DNA of 38,467 nt, taken from assembly GCF_008923365.1 (NCBI RefSeq), contig NZ_WBMR01000082.1, positions 1-38,467 of the forward strand, in the 5' to 3' direction. The notes below the pieces were generated by a model that ran no database searches, was not told the DNA's origin, and saw nothing but the letters and a program-made list of their open reading frames with translations. The stretch comes from Actinomadura montaniterrae. Lineage in GTDB: Bacteria > Actinomycetota > Actinomycetes > Streptosporangiales > Streptosporangiaceae. The position numbers and the translations under genes are program-made. Shown here piece after piece: positions 8,796 to 17,335 of this stretch. How positions within the stretch are numbered: the first letter of the stretch is position 1; every line of letters starts with the position of its first letter.

Positions 8796-9323
8796 GTGAT
8801 CCTCGCCGAAGACGTGGCCCCGCGGGAGCCGGGGCCCCTCTCCCCGCAGATGCTGGAGGAGCTGTTCGCCGCGCACTACCCGCGGCTCGTGGGGCTGGCC
8901 GGCCTGCTGGGCGCCGACGATCCGGAGGACGTCGCGCAGGAGGCGTTCGCCCGGCTGCACGGCCGCGCGCGGGCGCTGCGCCGCCCGGAGACCGCGCCGG
9001 CCTACCTGCGCGCCACCGTCTGCAACCTCGCCCGCAACCGGCGCAGGCACCTGCGCCTGGCCCGGCTCCGCCAGCCGCCGCCGCCCGAGCCGGCCGCCGC
9101 GGCCGAGCTCGTCGTGCTCGACCGGGAGGAGCACCGCGAGCTGGCGGGCGCGCTGGACCGGCTGTCGCGCCGCCAGCGCGAGGCGCTCGTCCTGCGGTAC
9201 TGGCTCGACCTGGCCGACCACGAGGTGGCCGAGGCCATGGGCGTCTCGCCCGGCTCGGCCAAGACCCACATCCGGCGCGGCCTCGCCGCCCTGCAGCGCG
9301 CCCTGGGAGGTGCATCGCTATGA
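8796..9323 (+). CDS. ECF-type RNA polymerase sigma factor
   Basis: A group 4 sigma factor that redirects RNA polymerase to a small regulon. Region 2 is at about residues 20-85 (LFAAHYPRLVGLAGLLG, DPEDVAQEAFARL). An Arg/Pro-rich linker follows. Region 4 is at about 115-170 (LSRRQREALVLRYWLDLADHEVAEAMGVSPGSAKTHIRRGLAAL), which carries the helix-turn-helix for the -35. The GTG at 8796 gives 175 residues; an ATG at 8850 (MLEELF) is an alternative. The stop overlaps the next gene by ATGA, the usual arrangement for a sigma/anti-sigma pair. The stimulus is unknown. Confidence 0.88.
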   Translation: MILAEDVAPREPGPLSPQMLEELFAAHYPRLVGLAGLLGADDPEDVAQEAFARLHGRARALRRPETAPAYLRATVCNLARNRRRHLRLARLRQPPPPEPAAAAELVVLDREEHRELAGALDRLSRRQREALVLRYWLDLADHEVAEAMGVSPGSAKTHIRRGLAALQRALGGASL

Positions 9324-10129
9324 CGGAGATCGAGGACGTCCTGCGGGACGTGCTGCGCGCCCGGGCGGAGGCGTTCCCGGCGGCGCCGGACGCGTGGACC
9401 CGGGTGCGGGAACGCGCCGCGGCAAGGCGCCGGCGGCGCCGCCTGCTGGTCCCCGCGGCCGCGGGCGCGGCGACGGTCGCCGCTACGGCCGCCGCCCTCG
9501 TCCCCGGCCTGGTCATGGACGGCCGCGCCCCCCGGACCGGTCCCGCGGCGACGGCCGCACCGTCCTACCCGCGCATCGGGTCGCCGGAGCAGGCCGGCCG
9601 GCTGGCGTGGATCTGCCGCGGCGGCCTGGACCCGCGCGAGACCGCCTCGGCGCTGCGCCAGGTCGGTGCGCTGCGGATCCCGGCCTGGGACCGGTGGCTG
9701 ATCGTCACCGCCATCGGCGGCCAGGCCAGGCTGGAGACCGTCCGCCTGGACGGCGGGCGGACGGACTGCCAGATCGTCGAGGGCGCCGGACGGACGGGGG
9801 CGCGCCGCATCCCCAACTTCGTCCTCGGCCGGGCCCCCGGCCTGCTCGAGGCCCGTGCCGGGGGACCGGTCTCCTGGATCGGCTACAGCACCGATCCCGT
9901 CGGAGGCTTCCAGCTGCTCCGCCCGGGCGGGGGGTGGACGCACGTGACCTGCGATGCCGAGGGAGAGATCGTCTGCGTCCGGCTGCCCGCGGCCTACGGC
10001 ACCGCGCTGGTCTTCGCAACGAGGCCGAGGGTCTACCCGAGTCCGGGCAACGGTCTTCACATCGGCCGAGGTCTGCGGATCCTCGGCCCCACCGGCCGGA
10101 TCCTGAAAGGACGGCCGTACGGCAGCTGA
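9320..10129 (+). CDS. Single-pass membrane protein, putative anti-sigma partner
   Basis: 269 residues with one membrane segment. The cytoplasmic N-terminus (about 1-35) begins MTEIEDVLRDVLRARAEAFPAAPDAWTRVRERA, resembling the short N-terminal segment found in proteins encoded directly after ECF sigma factors. An Arg cluster and a hydrophobic helix at about 38-60 follow. The extracellular part of about 200 residues contains four or so cysteines and no domain I recognise. There is no zinc-binding HxxxCxxC anti-sigma motif. The coupled start (ATGA) and the topology support an anti-sigma or sigma-associated sensor role, but that is inference from position. Confidence 0.6.
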   Translation: MTEIEDVLRDVLRARAEAFPAAPDAWTRVRERAAARRRRRRLLVPAAAGAATVAATAAALVPGLVMDGRAPRTGPAATAAPSYPRIGSPEQAGRLAWICRGGLDPRETASALRQVGALRIPAWDRWLIVTAIGGQARLETVRLDGGRTDCQIVEGAGRTGARRIPNFVLGRAPGLLEARAGGPVSWIGYSTDPVGGFQLLRPGGGWTHVTCDAEGEIVCVRLPAAYGTALVFATRPRVYPSPGNGLHIGRGLRILGPTGRILKGRPYGS

Positions 10130-10138
10130 AACCGGCAC

Positions 10139-11350
10139 TCAGTCCTTGTGGAGGTCGCCCCTGAGGACGCGGTGGATGAGGTCGTCGCGGAGTTGGCCGT
10201 AGCCCGTTTCGGCCCAGACGCTGCGGGCCGGGTCGGCCTCGAAGTAGGGGACGTCCCGGCCGTCGCGACGGTCCATCAGCATGTCGGGGGTCTCGCGGGC
10301 GCGGGCGGCGCGCGCGCAGGGGCGGCAGGAGTGGACGTGGAGGCGGCGGCGGGAGCCGAGCGGCCGCCAGTCGATCTCGGCGGGACCGTCGCCGTGCAGC
10401 GGGTTGAAGAAGCACAGCGGGCTCGGCGGCGCCTCAGGCTTCCCGTCGGCGAGCGCGCGGGCGGAGGCGAGGGCGTCGCGGCCCTGGTCGAGCAGGACGA
10501 GCACGCCGGCCAGGTCGGGGACGCCCTTCGCCCCGTCGAGGGTTTTCGCCGCGGCCTGGTAGGCGTCGAGGGCCCTGGTCATGAGGGCCCCGGCGCGCTC
10601 GCCGCCGGGGGCGGTCGAGCCGTCCAGCAGCTCGCCGAAGGCGATGACCTCGCGGGACGCCTGCTCGCGCAGCTGGTCCTCGCTCGCCTTCCCGGCGGTG
10701 GCGAACACGGTGCGCGGCAGGAGCAGGCCGTCGCCGCTCTCGCGGCGGACCGCGGCCATGCGGCGGCGCCGCCACAGCAGGACGCCCGCGACGGCGGCGA
10801 CCGCGACGCCGGCGCCGCCCGCGGCGAGCGGCACCGCGAGGCCGGTGCCGCCGCCCTTCTCCGGCTTGGGGGCGGTCGACTTCAGGTGCGCCTGGTACTT
10901 GCGGTCGATCTCCGCGGACTCCTGCTTGTAGACCTGCGTGGCGGTGCCCGAGGCGATCAGGTCGGTGAAGCGGGTGAGCCGCGCCGCGAGGGACGCGCCG
11001 TCCAGCGAGTCGTCCCAGTTCACGGCCCATGCGGCGTCGTCGGCGGCGTGGTCGCCGCCCCACTCGTGCCCCATCAGCTCGTCGGTGGACTCGTGGAAGG
11101 TGACGAAGATCCCGTCCCGTCCGAGGCGGCTGTGCACGACGGTCGCGAGCTGCTTGTCGTCGTTCCAGGTGCCGCCCTGGACCAGCGGCACCAGCACGAT
11201 GTACGTCGGCACCGGCATCTTCTTCAGCCGGGCGGCGAGGCGCCGCCGGTCCGCGGCGGGCAGCGCCGACGCGTACGACGGGTCGACGTAGATCGGGGAA
11301 CGGCGCAGCGCGGCGGCGATGCGCGCGCCGGGGGAGGGCTTACTCGACAC
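10139..11350 (-). CDS. Membrane paralogue C: extracellular YVDP domain, one helix, NPLHGD/CxxC tail
   Basis: Function unknown; third gene of a three-gene operon of related proteins. 403 residues from a GTG that overlaps the previous gene by 11 bases. Residues 10-90 repeat the pattern of its neighbours: IAAALRRSPIYVDPSY, then VPTYIVLVPLV, then LGRDGIFVTF. One hydrophobic helix lies at about 170-193, followed by an Arg cluster. The tail has a helical stretch (DLAGVLVLLDQGRDALA), CFFNPLHGD at 313-321 and a Cys-x-x-Cys at 342-345. A conserved end (VWAETGYGQLRDDLIHRVL) closes it. Unlike the other two it has no signal peptide, and a TGA 15 bases before the GTG excludes a longer start. The domain somewhat resembles TPM-type extracellular domains, but I cannot confirm that. 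Confidence 0.75.
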   Translation of the reverse strand: MSSKPSPGARIAAALRRSPIYVDPSYASALPAADRRRLAARLKKMPVPTYIVLVPLVQGGTWNDDKQLATVVHSRLGRDGIFVTFHESTDELMGHEWGGDHAADDAAWAVNWDDSLDGASLAARLTRFTDLIASGTATQVYKQESAEIDRKYQAHLKSTAPKPEKGGGTGLAVPLAAGGAGVAVAAVAGVLLWRRRRMAAVRRESGDGLLLPRTVFATAGKASEDQLREQASREVIAFGELLDGSTAPGGERAGALMTRALDAYQAAAKTLDGAKGVPDLAGVLVLLDQGRDALASARALADGKPEAPPSPLCFFNPLHGDGPAEIDWRPLGSRRRLHVHSCRPCARAARARETPDMLMDRRDGRDVPYFEADPARSVWAETGYGQLRDDLIHRVLRGDLHKD

Positions 11351-12683
11351 CGAGGTACTCCATCACGCGTTTGACGAGGTCGTTTCCGCGGGACCCCCAT
11401 GCCGCGTCCCGCCACACGCCGGGGACCGCGTAGTGCGGCGCGAGGCCGTCCGGCCCTTGGACGCGCAGCACCCGGTCCGCGATCTCCTTGCCGGACGCGC
11501 CGGAGCACGCCGTGCAGAGCGGCTGCCTGCGGGACTTGCCGCCGCCCGCGTCGCCGGGCAGGGCGATGCTCCTGCGCCGGGTGGAGTCGCCGTGCAGCGG
11601 GTTCACGAAGCACGGCGGCGGAGGGGCGGTCATCTGCCCGGCGAGGGCGCGCCGTCCCTGCCGGGCCAGCACGATCACGCCGACGAGGTCGAGCGCGTGG
11701 CCGGGTTCCCCGTGCACGTCGTCGTAGAGGATCTGCGCGGCGTCGAACGCGGCGAGGGCGAACGCGCGGCCCCGGTTGCCGGACGCGTCGGGCAGCCGGT
11801 CGCGCAGCCGGTCCAGCTCGGCGGACGCGGTGCGCCGCAGCCACCGGTCCGAGGGCTTGGCCGGTGCGCCGGGGTGCGCCTCGGCGTGCTCGGCCAGGCC
11901 CGCGACGGCGCCGCGGGTCCCGCCGCGGCGGAACCAGCGGCGCCCCGCGGCGGCCGAGCCGATCCCGGCCCAGTACAGCGCGACCGCCGACAGGGGGCCG
12001 GCGATGAGGAACCCGCGGAGGAAGTGGCTCTTGACGGTGGGCTTGTCCGGCACCAGCGGATGGTCGTCCTCCTGCCCGAACGGGACGGGCGGGCTGAGGA
12101 GCGCGGGGGACGATCTGGGCGGGCCCGCGGGCGCGGCGGCCCAGGCGTCGACCCGCTTGATCAGCCGGTCGGCGAGGCCGCCGAACGGACGGTGGATGTC
12201 GGGCGGCTCGTAGTCGGGGAGGTCGTCCTGCGCCACGACGTCCAGGTCGATGTCGCGCGGCACGTTCCAGCCCTGGCCGAGCATGTAGCCGTCGTCGTCG
12301 ACCATCAGGTAGAGGCCGTCGCGGTGCGTGACGCCGTGCAGGGCGGACAGGAAGGCGTCGTCCTTGCCCTGCGACTCCGACTCGGTCGGGTTGGGGGCCA
12401 CCACGACCAGGATCGGGACCGCGACCCGCTCGGCGGCCGCCCGGATCGCACGGTCGACGCGGGCGCGGTCGGCGGCGCCGAGCGCGACGTCCACGTCCGG
12501 GTCGACGTACAGCGGGTCCTTGGCGAGCGCGGCGGCGACGCGGTCGAGGCGGTGGCCGGAGTAGCGCGGGTCGGGCGCCGCCGAGGCGGGCGCTGAGGGG
12601 GTAGGGGCCGCCGAGGCGGGCGCCGCCCACAGCGCGAGGGCCGCCGCCGTGACGCCGAGGATGCCCGGCACGACGCGCCTCAT
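11340..12683 (-). CDS. Membrane paralogue B: signal peptide, YVDP domain, one helix, NPLHGD/CxxC tail
   Basis: Function unknown. 447 residues, starting at an ATG that overlaps the stop of the upstream gene (ATGA). A signal peptide covers about 1-25 (LWAAPASAAP cleavage region). The extracellular domain begins VAAALAKDPLYVDPDVD at 49-65, continues VPILVVVAP near 89 and RDGLYLMVDDDG near 121. A Pro-rich stretch leads to a membrane helix at about 221-245. The cytoplasmic part carries DLVGVIVLARQGRRALA, CFVNPLHGD at 358-366, Cys-x-x-Cys at 390-393 and GVWRDAAWGSRGNDLVKRV. These tail motifs align with paralogue C, so both probably share a cytoplasmic module that may bind a metal through the three cysteines. 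Confidence 0.75.
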   Translation of the reverse strand: MRRVVPGILGVTAAALALWAAPASAAPTPSAPASAAPDPRYSGHRLDRVAAALAKDPLYVDPDVDVALGAADRARVDRAIRAAAERVAVPILVVVAPNPTESESQGKDDAFLSALHGVTHRDGLYLMVDDDGYMLGQGWNVPRDIDLDVVAQDDLPDYEPPDIHRPFGGLADRLIKRVDAWAAAPAGPPRSSPALLSPPVPFGQEDDHPLVPDKPTVKSHFLRGFLIAGPLSAVALYWAGIGSAAAGRRWFRRGGTRGAVAGLAEHAEAHPGAPAKPSDRWLRRTASAELDRLRDRLPDASGNRGRAFALAAFDAAQILYDDVHGEPGHALDLVGVIVLARQGRRALAGQMTAPPPPCFVNPLHGDSTRRRSIALPGDAGGGKSRRQPLCTACSGASGKEIADRVLRVQGPDGLAPHYAVPGVWRDAAWGSRGNDLVKRVMEYLGVE

Positions 12684-13459
12684 CGCTTCCCCGCCTTCCC
12701 GGCGGGCCGCTTCTGCTTCGTGCGGACCGGTCTCCCGCCGGGGGCGGGCCGGCGCTTGCCGCGGCGCACCCGGCGCCCCACCAGCAGACCCAGGACGGCC
12801 AGCCCGCCAAGGCCGGCGCCGACACCGAACGCGGTGTTGTTCCTGACGGCGGCCCGGTGATTGCCGCGGTCGTAGGCGTCCAGCTCCCGCCGGGTCGCGG
12901 ACTCGGGCCGGGGCGACGGGTGGAGGGCGCGCTCCTGCGCGAGGCCGGACAGGGCGATCTCGACGAACCGGCCGAGGACGCTCAGCAGGCCCGCCTCGTA
13001 GGGCAGCTCCGACGTCGCGGCCTGGTAGGCGTGCTCGACGTCGATCCGGCGCGCCCCGCCGAACTGCTGCACCTCGCCGAGACTGCCGCTCGGATCGGCG
13101 ACGAGGTAGACGCCGTCCTTGCCGAGCCGGTCGTGCAGCACGGGCACCAGCGACTCCAGGTCGGACGGGGCCTCGGTGTCGTCGTCGCGGAGGCGCGAGG
13201 GCAGCGTCACCACGACGTACGTGGGCACGCCCAGCCGGCCGACCAGCGCCTTGATCTTCCCGGCGGTGCCGAGCGGGAGCATCCGGGGCACCTGGTCGGT
13301 GACGTACACGGGATCGCGCTTGAGCTGGGCGGTGATGAAGCCGACCCGGGTCTGCACCGCGGGCGGTTTCGCGGGCCGGGCGGGCGCCGCCGACGCCGGC
13401 GCGGCCGCGCAGCAGGCGATCAAACCCCCGATGACTAGGACGAACCACCCGCGCCGCAT
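12680..13459 (-). CDS. Membrane paralogue A: signal peptide, YVTD domain, one helix, short basic tail
   Basis: First gene of the operon and function unknown. 259 residues. A signal peptide covers about 1-25 (VLVIGGLIACCAAAPASA). The extracellular domain has FITAQLKRDPVYVTDQVPRML, then VPTYVVVTLP and LGKDGVYLVADPSG, the same order of motifs as the two downstream genes. A membrane helix lies at about 207-226 and the protein ends in a Lys/Arg-rich tail of some 30 residues. It lacks the NPLHGD/CxxC module of its paralogues. The ATG at 13459 lies 6 bases after TAGACT on the minus strand, so the transcript may be leaderless. Confidence 0.75.
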   Translation of the reverse strand: MRRGWFVLVIGGLIACCAAAPASAAPARPAKPPAVQTRVGFITAQLKRDPVYVTDQVPRMLPLGTAGKIKALVGRLGVPTYVVVTLPSRLRDDDTEAPSDLESLVPVLHDRLGKDGVYLVADPSGSLGEVQQFGGARRIDVEHAYQAATSELPYEAGLLSVLGRFVEIALSGLAQERALHPSPRPESATRRELDAYDRGNHRAAVRNNTAFGVGAGLGGLAVLGLLVGRRVRRGKRRPAPGGRPVRTKQKRPAGKAGKR

Positions 13460-13680
13460 GGCGGGAGTCTAGTGATGATCGTCAAGTCGGGGCGTCCGGG
13501 CGGCGGCCGGGCGGCGGCTCACCCGGACGGGGGAGCGCGGGTCACCCGTGAATCCACCGCCGCCGGTGTCGGGCTACCCGCGGGTCATTGGATAGGGTCG
13601 AGAGCGGGGGAAGACCCCGGTAGACCGCAGTTGCCAGCCTGGTGCCACCGGGCGATACGACGTACGAGGAGAGCCGTTCC
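13460..13680. promoter_or_regulatory. Divergent promoter region paralogue operon / gap
   Basis: 221 bases without a gene. On the minus strand TAGACT (plus positions 13466-13471) sits 6 bases before the paralogue A start and looks like a -10. On the plus strand TAGGGT at 13593-13598 is a possible -10 for gap with a leader of about 75 bases. A gap ribosome binding site AGGAG lies at about 13667-13671. No -35 matches TTGACA well in either direction. Confidence 0.4.
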
Positions 13681-14688
<1,008 letters not shown>

Positions 14689-14728
14689 ATCGCGAGAGTT
14701 CCGTTCCCGCCGTGGCCGCGCCGTGCGC

Positions 14729-14748
14729 GCGGCCCCGGCGGGGGCCGC
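14729..14748. terminator. Stem-loop after gap
   Basis: GCGGCCCC (14729-14736) and GGGGCCGC (14741-14748) form a perfect 8-bp stem with a 4-base loop. No T-run follows, so it may be a weak or partial terminator between gap and pgk, or an mRNA-processing structure. Confidence 0.45.
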
Positions 14749-14767
14749 TACGGTAGGACCAAGCATA

Positions 14768-14836
14768 CCCCCCTGGGGGGGGCGGGGGGCCCCCCCCCGC
14801 CCCCGCCCCCCCGCCCCCCCCCCCCCCCCCCCGGGG
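14768..14836. repeat. G/C homopolymer tract upstream of pgk
   Basis: A 69-base stretch of almost only G and C runs: C6, T, G8, C, G6, C9, G, C5, G, C7, G, C19, G4. On the minus strand the last part reads as four G-runs of 5 to 19 separated by single C bases, a form able to fold as a G-quadruplex (i-motif on the plus strand). It lies in the gap-pgk intergenic region and ends 27 bases before the pgk ATG. Real length may vary between cells or may be mis-sequenced. Confidence 0.8.
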
Positions 14837-14863
14837 CCGTATCCGGAAGGACATCGCATCCCG

Positions 14864-16051
14864 ATGCGCACCATTGACGATCTGGACGTCGCCGGCCGGA
14901 AGGTGCTGGTCCGTGCCGACCTGAACGTCCCGCTGCAGGACGGCCGGATCACCGACGACGGGCGGATCCGGGCCAGCCTCCCGACGATCGAGACGCTGCT
15001 GGCCAGGGGCGCCAAGGTCATCGTCTGCGCCCACCTCGGCCGCCCGAAGGGCGAGGTGAGGCCCGAGTTCTCGCTCGCGCCCGTCGCGGGCCGGCTCGGC
15101 GAGCTGCTCGGCGTCCGCGTGGTGTTCGCCGACGACGTGGTGGGCGCGTCCGCGCACGCCGCGGTCGGCGGGCTCGGCGACGGCGACGTCGCGCTGCTGG
15201 AGAACCTGCGCTTCGAGCCGGGCGAGACCAGCAAGGACGACGCCGAGCGCGGCGCGTTCGCCGACCGGCTCGCGGCCCTCGCCGACGTCTACGTCGGCGA
15301 CGGGTTCGGCGCGGTGCACCGCAAGCACGCGAGCGTCTACGACGTGCCGGAGCGGCTCCCGCACGCGGCCGGCGACCTGATCGCCACCGAGGTGTCGGTG
15401 CTGGAGAAGCTCACCGAGCGGGTCGAGCGGCCCTACGCGGTGGTCCTCGGCGGCTCCAAGGTCTCCGACAAGCTCGGCGTGATCGACAACCTGCTCGGCA
15501 AGGCCGACCGCATCCTCATCGGCGGCGGCATGGTCTTCACCTTCCTCAAGGCGCAGGGCCACGAGGTCGGCAAGAGCCTCCTCGAGGAGGACCAGCTCGA
15601 CACCGTCCGCGAGTACCTGCGGCGCGCCGAGGAGACCGGCGTGGAGTTCGTGCTGCCGGTGGACGTCGTCGCCGCGACCGCGTTCGCCGCCGACGCCGAC
15701 CACGACGTCGTCGCCGCCGACGCGATCCCCGCCGACCGGCTCGGCCTGGACATCGGCCCCGAGTCCGGCAAGCTGTTCGCGGCGCGCCTCGCCGGCGCGA
15801 AGACGGTGTTCTGGAACGGCCCGATGGGCGTGTTCGAGATGGAGCCCTACGCGCACGGCACCCGCGCCGTCGCGCAGGGCCTGATCGACTCCGGCGCGTT
15901 CACCGTGGTCGGCGGCGGCGACTCCGCCGCGGCCGTCCGGCAGCTCGGCTTCGACGAGGCCGCCTTCTCGCACATCTCGACCGGCGGCGGCGCCAGCCTC
16001 GAATACCTCGAGGGCAAGACGCTGCCCGGCCTGCAGGCACTGGAGGACTGA
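14864..16051 (+). CDS. pgk: Phosphoglycerate kinase
   Basis: Transfers phosphate from 1,3-bisphosphoglycerate to ADP, the first ATP-yielding step of glycolysis. 395 residues. N-terminal motif VLVRADLNVPL (about 14-24) and HLGRPKG contact the triose phosphate. The C-terminal half has the nucleotide-binding GGSKVSDKLGVI, GGGMVFTFL, WNGPMGVFE and GGGDSAAAV motifs, and the length is normal. The ATG at 14864 is 13 bases after GGAAGG, a rather long spacing. Upstream lies the G/C homopolymer tract. Four bases after its stop comes tpiA, so pgk-tpiA form one operon. Confidence 0.98.
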   Translation: MRTIDDLDVAGRKVLVRADLNVPLQDGRITDDGRIRASLPTIETLLARGAKVIVCAHLGRPKGEVRPEFSLAPVAGRLGELLGVRVVFADDVVGASAHAAVGGLGDGDVALLENLRFEPGETSKDDAERGAFADRLAALADVYVGDGFGAVHRKHASVYDVPERLPHAAGDLIATEVSVLEKLTERVERPYAVVLGGSKVSDKLGVIDNLLGKADRILIGGGMVFTFLKAQGHEVGKSLLEEDQLDTVREYLRRAEETGVEFVLPVDVVAATAFAADADHDVVAADAIPADRLGLDIGPESGKLFAARLAGAKTVFWNGPMGVFEMEPYAHGTRAVAQGLIDSGAFTVVGGGDSAAAVRQLGFDEAAFSHISTGGGASLEYLEGKTLPGLQALED

Positions 16052-16054
16052 CCG

Positions 16055-16849
16055 ATGGCCGCCGCGACCCCCGCCCGCAAGCCGCTGATGGCGGGCAACT
16101 GGAAGATGAACAAGAACCACCTGGACGCGCTGCTGCTCGTCCAGAAGATGGCGTTCGCGCTGAAGGAGCCCGACTTCGAGGCCGTCGACGTCGTCGTGTG
16201 CCCGCCGTTCACCGACCTGCGCACGGTGCAGACGGTGATCGCGGCGGACAACTACGCCATCCAGTACGGCGCGCAGGACGTCTCGCAGCACGCGTCGGGC
16301 GCCTACACCGGCGAGATCGCCGCGTCGATGCTGGCCAAGCTCGGCTGCTCCTACGTGATCGTGGGGCACTCCGAGCGGCGCGAGTACCACGCGGAGGACG
16401 ACGCGCTCGTCAACGCCAAGGCCAAGGCGGTCCTCGGCGCGGAGATGACCCCGATCGTCTGCGTGGGCGAGGGCCTGGAGGTGCGCAAGTCCGGCGGGCA
16501 CGTCGCGCACGTCCTCGCGCAGCTGGACGGCGCCCTGGAGAAGATCTCCGCCGAGCAGGTGCGGCGCACGGTGATCGCCTACGAGCCGGTCTGGGCGATC
16601 GGCACCGGCGAGGTCGCCACCCCGCAGGACGCGCAGGAGGTCTGCGGCGCGATCCGCACCCGGCTCGCCGAGCTGTACGACGGCGGAGTGGCCGACCAGG
16701 TGCGTATCCTGTACGGCGGCTCGGTGAAGGGCGACAACATCGCCAGGCTGATGGCGCAGGCCGACGTGGACGGCGCGTTGGTCGGTGGTGCCAGCCTCGA
16801 CCCGGGCGAGTTCGTCAAGATCTGCCGGTACCGGGATCTCCCGGCCTGA
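16055..16849 (+). CDS. tpiA: Triosephosphate isomerase
   Basis: Interconverts dihydroxyacetone phosphate and glyceraldehyde-3-phosphate. 264 residues, a TIM barrel of normal size. The catalytic residues are visible: Lys in AGNWKMN (residue 17), His in VIVGHSERREY (near 106) and Glu in AYEPVWAIGTG (residue 177). The phosphate-binding loop YGGSVKGDN and the final GALVGGASLD are intact. It begins 4 bases after pgk. It ends in a sequence rich in TGATCA (two copies 4 bases apart directly at the stop). Confidence 0.98.
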   Translation: MAAATPARKPLMAGNWKMNKNHLDALLLVQKMAFALKEPDFEAVDVVVCPPFTDLRTVQTVIAADNYAIQYGAQDVSQHASGAYTGEIAASMLAKLGCSYVIVGHSERREYHAEDDALVNAKAKAVLGAEMTPIVCVGEGLEVRKSGGHVAHVLAQLDGALEKISAEQVRRTVIAYEPVWAIGTGEVATPQDAQEVCGAIRTRLAELYDGGVADQVRILYGGSVKGDNIARLMAQADVDGALVGGASLDPGEFVKICRYRDLPA

Positions 16850-16967
16850 TCAAAACTGATCAATTCCGCGTGACATGGGGGTTCTTGCCGAACCAGCGGG
16901 TAGTTCGTCGTACCCTTCGTAGCTGACGGGTAAACCGCCCGGCTCGATCCTCCGTCCCTACAGACGA

Positions 16968-16985
16968 GGCCCCGCTCGCGGGGCC
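16968..16985. promoter_or_regulatory. Stem-loop upstream of secG
   Basis: GGCCCCGC (16968-16975) and GCGGGGCC (16978-16985) form a perfect dyad, realistically a 7-bp stem closed by a CTCG loop. There is no T-run. It lies in the 160-base gap between tpiA and secG, about 24 bases before the secG GTG. It could be a leader hairpin or a weak terminator. Confidence 0.4.
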
Positions 16986-17009
16986 GGCCAGAGAAGGCGC
17001 TGAAGAACT

Positions 17010-17252
17010 GTGATCATCGCATCGTCCATCGTGCTCATCGTCACGAGCCTGCTGATGGTGGTCCTCGTCCTGATGCACAAGGGCAAGGGCGGGGGACTGT
17101 CCGACATGTTCGGCGGCGGCATCTCGTCGTCGCTCGGCGGCTCGTCGGTGGTGGAGCGCAACCTGGACCGGCTGACGATCGGCGTCGGGGTGGTCTGGTT
17201 CGCCTCGATCATCGTGCTCGGGCTGCTGTTCAAGCACAAGGGCGTCGGCTGA
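17010..17252 (+). CDS. secG: Preprotein translocase subunit SecG
   Basis: A small membrane subunit of the SecYEG channel that assists protein export. 80 residues from a GTG at 17010. Two hydrophobic helices lie at about 3-22 (IASSIVLIVTSLLMVVLVLMH) and 54-73 (TIGVGVVWFASIIVLGLLF). The conserved HKGKGGGLSDMFGGG loop follows helix 1. Position directly after the triose-phosphate genes is typical of actinomycetes. Confidence 0.95.
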   Translation: MIIASSIVLIVTSLLMVVLVLMHKGKGGGLSDMFGGGISSSLGGSSVVERNLDRLTIGVGVVWFASIIVLGLLFKHKGVG

Positions 17253-17335
17253 GCCGCCCCGTCCAACACGTTCGAGCGCCGCGCCGTCCTCGGAGGTCCC
17301 CTGGCGGCGGCGGCACACAAAGCGAGGAGTAGTCC

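Noticed and set aside
11340..13448. Long minus-strand frame covering paralogues A and B
   Set aside because: The first 255 codons are an off-frame reading of paralogue A. The real gene starts at 12683 with a signal peptide.
16850..16866. TGATCA repeat at the tpiA stop as a terminator
   Set aside because: It is a self-palindromic hexamer pair without a GC stem or T-run, too weak to call.
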